NCBI GenBank assembly: GCA_937926205.1 | Contig: CALEYL010000012.1 | Location: 1-64,000 of the forward strand | Length of the DNA: 64,000 bases | Direction of reading: 5' to 3' | From: an uncultured Saprospiraceae bacterium | GTDB taxonomy: Bacteria > Bacteroidota > Bacteroidia > Chitinophagales > Saprospiraceae | Part shown: positions 62,408-64,000 of the stretch, in pieces | How positions within the stretch are numbered: the stretch's first letter is position 1 | How the letters are laid out: every line of letters begins with the position of its first letter | Position numbers and translations under genes: made by a program | Notes under the pieces: model-generated | What the model was told of the DNA's origin: nothing | The model's database searches: none | Seen by the model: the letters and a program-made list of their open reading frames with translations, nothing else

Positions 62408-64000
62408 ATGAAGGTGAAAATCTTTTCAAAATATGCGTCGCTTGCCCTGCTTGTCTTGGGCATGACGCTGCAAGTTTCCGCTCAGAACAACGACTTTCGC
62501 AAAAAAGCCCCTGCTTCAGGGCCTGCGCCAAAGATCGAAATGGGCGCTTATACAGAGTTTGTAATGGATAACGGCCTGAAAGTGATTGTGGTGGAAAACC
62601 ACAAATTGCCGAGGGTTTCTTTTCAGTTGTCCATCGATGTTCCGCCTTTTAAAGAAGGCGATATTGCAGGTGCAGCGGATCTCGCCGGTCAGTTGTTGAG
62701 CAAAGGGACCACAACCCGCACCAAAGCACAGATTGATGAGGCTGTCGATTTCATTGGCGCCAGCCTTAATACAAGTTCAGGCGGTATCTTTGGCGCTTCA
62801 CTCACCAAGCACAAAGACAAACTGATCGCCATCATGGCCGATGTGTTGTTGAATCCGGCTTTTAACGAAGAAGAATTCAACAAATTGAAAACACAGACGC
62901 TGTCTGGCCTCGCGGCATCGAAGGATGATCCCTCAACCATCGCACAGAATGTGGCCCGGGTGCTGAACTACGGCAAAGAGCACCCTTACGGGGAAATCAC
63001 GACAGAAGAAACGGTTGAAAAAATTACCCTGCAGAACTGCAAAGACTACTACAACAAGTACTACCGCCCCAACCTCGGCTACCTCGTTGTGGTGGGCGAT
63101 ATTTCAGTGGCCGATGCCAAAAAAATGGCACAGCAATATTTCGGCGCCTGGAAAAAACAAGATGCCATGACACCGCCGCTGCCCAAAGTGGAAGGCCCGG
63201 CAGCCAATCAGGTAAGCTTCGTTCATAAAACCGGAGCAGTGCAATCGCTGATCTATGTTACGTATCCGGTAGACCTCAAACAGGGCACTCCTGATGTCAT
63301 CAAAGCACAGGTATTGAATACCATCCTGGGCAGTGGTTTCAGTGGTCGTTTGTTCAAAAACCTCCGCGAAAGCAAAGCTTATACATACGGCGCCTATTCA
63401 ACCCTTCAGCAGGATCGCTATGTCGGCTTTTTCAATGCTGAGGCCAGCGTACGTAACGAAGTAACCGACAGTGCCGTGGTGCAGTTTATGTACGAACTGG
63501 AATTGCTGACCAAAGAGAAAGTGACCCAAAAAGAACTGGATCTTGCCAAAAACCAGATCGCCGGTTCTTTCTCCCGCTCTTTGGAAAATCCGCAAACGGT
63601 AGCCCGCTTTGCACTGAATACCTCTATGTATAAGTTGTCGAAAGACTACTACGCCACTTTCCTGGAGCGCCTGAAAGCCGTTACCGCAGATGACATTCTG
63701 GCTACAGCCAAAAAGTACATCAAACCGGCCAATGTCAACATCCTTGTGGTGGGAGATAAAGACGCAAGCGCTGCCAAACTGAAAGGTTTTTCAGCCAATG
63801 GCAAAGTAAACTTCTATGACATCTACGGCACTAAAATCAACATGGACGGCGCAGTTGTGCCCAGTGATTTGACAGCTGAAGCGGTTATTGACAGCTACCT
63901 CAAAGCCATCGGCGGAAAAGAGGTGTTGATGGGCGTAAAAGACATGTCCATGAGCATGACGACTTCTGCACAGGGCCAAACCATCGGTATGACCATTCAG
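62408..64000 (+). CDS. M16-family peptidase-like protein, non-catalytic subunit (partial)
   Basis: At least 531 aa are present and the frame runs off the window. A signal peptide (ends LQVSAQ, about 26) precedes two M16 domains. The zinc motif is replaced by DLAGQ in AADLAGQLLSKGT, so this chain cannot bind zinc. The C-terminal M16 half has SGRLFKNLRESKAYTYGAYS, with the Arg and Tyr of the R/Y substrate-holding pair. After about residue 470 an extension (AEAVIDSYLKAIGGKEVLMG) looks like the start of a LolA/DUF4292-like domain common in longer Bacteroidota homologues. It pairs with the catalytic gene upstream. Confidence 0.9.
   Translation, partial: MKVKIFSKYASLALLVLGMTLQVSAQNNDFRKKAPASGPAPKIEMGAYTEFVMDNGLKVIVVENHKLPRVSFQLSIDVPPFKEGDIAGAADLAGQLLSKGTTTRTKAQIDEAVDFIGASLNTSSGGIFGASLTKHKDKLIAIMADVLLNPAFNEEEFNKLKTQTLSGLAASKDDPSTIAQNVARVLNYGKEHPYGEITTEETVEKITLQNCKDYYNKYYRPNLGYLVVVGDISVADAKKMAQQYFGAWKKQDAMTPPLPKVEGPAANQVSFVHKTGAVQSLIYVTYPVDLKQGTPDVIKAQVLNTILGSGFSGRLFKNLRESKAYTYGAYSTLQQDRYVGFFNAEASVRNEVTDSAVVQFMYELELLTKEKVTQKELDLAKNQIAGSFSRSLENPQTVARFALNTSMYKLSKDYYATFLERLKAVTADDILATAKKYIKPANVNILVVGDKDASAAKLKGFSANGKVNFYDIYGTKINMDGAVVPSDLTAEAVIDSYLKAIGGKEVLMGVKDMSMSMTTSAQGQTIGMTIQ

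Overview
The window reads as chromosomal DNA of a free-living, aerobic, gliding-type Bacteroidota, most likely a relative of the Saprospiraceae. Three large secreted proteins carry C-terminal type IX secretion (T9SS) sorting domains. There is a hybrid two-component regulator with an AraC output domain, many short lipoproteins, and the interspersed GCCTGCC-type palindromes common in that group. No rRNA, tRNA or CRISPR array was seen. The last gene runs off the right edge.

Layout: 0-3.1 kb carries a four-helix-bundle gene with an internally deleted duplicate, then a pyrimidine catabolism pair (preA and a yeast-type cytosine deaminase) and a TIGR04282-type transferase. 3.1-7.9 kb is an ECF sigma factor, a membrane anti-sigma-like TPR protein and, convergent with them, a secreted TPR-CHAT protease-like protein. 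8-12 kb holds small membrane and lipoprotein genes and a permuted papain-like peptidase. 12.2-16.2 kb has a hybrid histidine kinase, a membrane protein and a cupin. 16.5-20.3 kb (minus) is an acetate module: MHS-family transporter, 75-aa membrane protein and acetyl-CoA synthetase. 21.3-28.5 kb has a 14-repeat T9SS protein and a T9SS GH5 glycosidase.

28.5-35 kb is visibly AT-richer and looks acquired: an EAD11-like/kinesin-light-chain TPR protein with near-identical 126-bp repeats, a methyltransferase flanked by cassette-like inverted repeats, and an S41 peptidase with a beta-barrel partner. A secreted 5'-nucleotidase (35.7-37.3 kb) sits between two IS5/IS1031-like MITEs with TNA target duplications. 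37.6-46.6 kb is a patchwork of AraC regulators, small membrane proteins, RidA and oxidoreductases, including a truncated paralogue. 47-52.8 kb encodes a repeat-containing secreted helical protein and an M64 metallopeptidase with discoidin-like and T9SS domains. 53-64 kb has KatG, a YceI lipoprotein, a CocE/NonD hydrolase, lipoproteins and a pair of M16 peptidases (catalytic plus inactive partner).

The two best candidates for an undescribed system are the sigma/anti-sigma/TPR-CHAT locus (3.1-7.9 kb), whose parts resemble those of the CRISPR-associated Craspase-sigma pathway but without CRISPR, and the EAD11-TPR gene (28.9-31.9 kb). The latter is preceded by a leader element that recurs in front of an unrelated lipoprotein gene at 39.2 kb.
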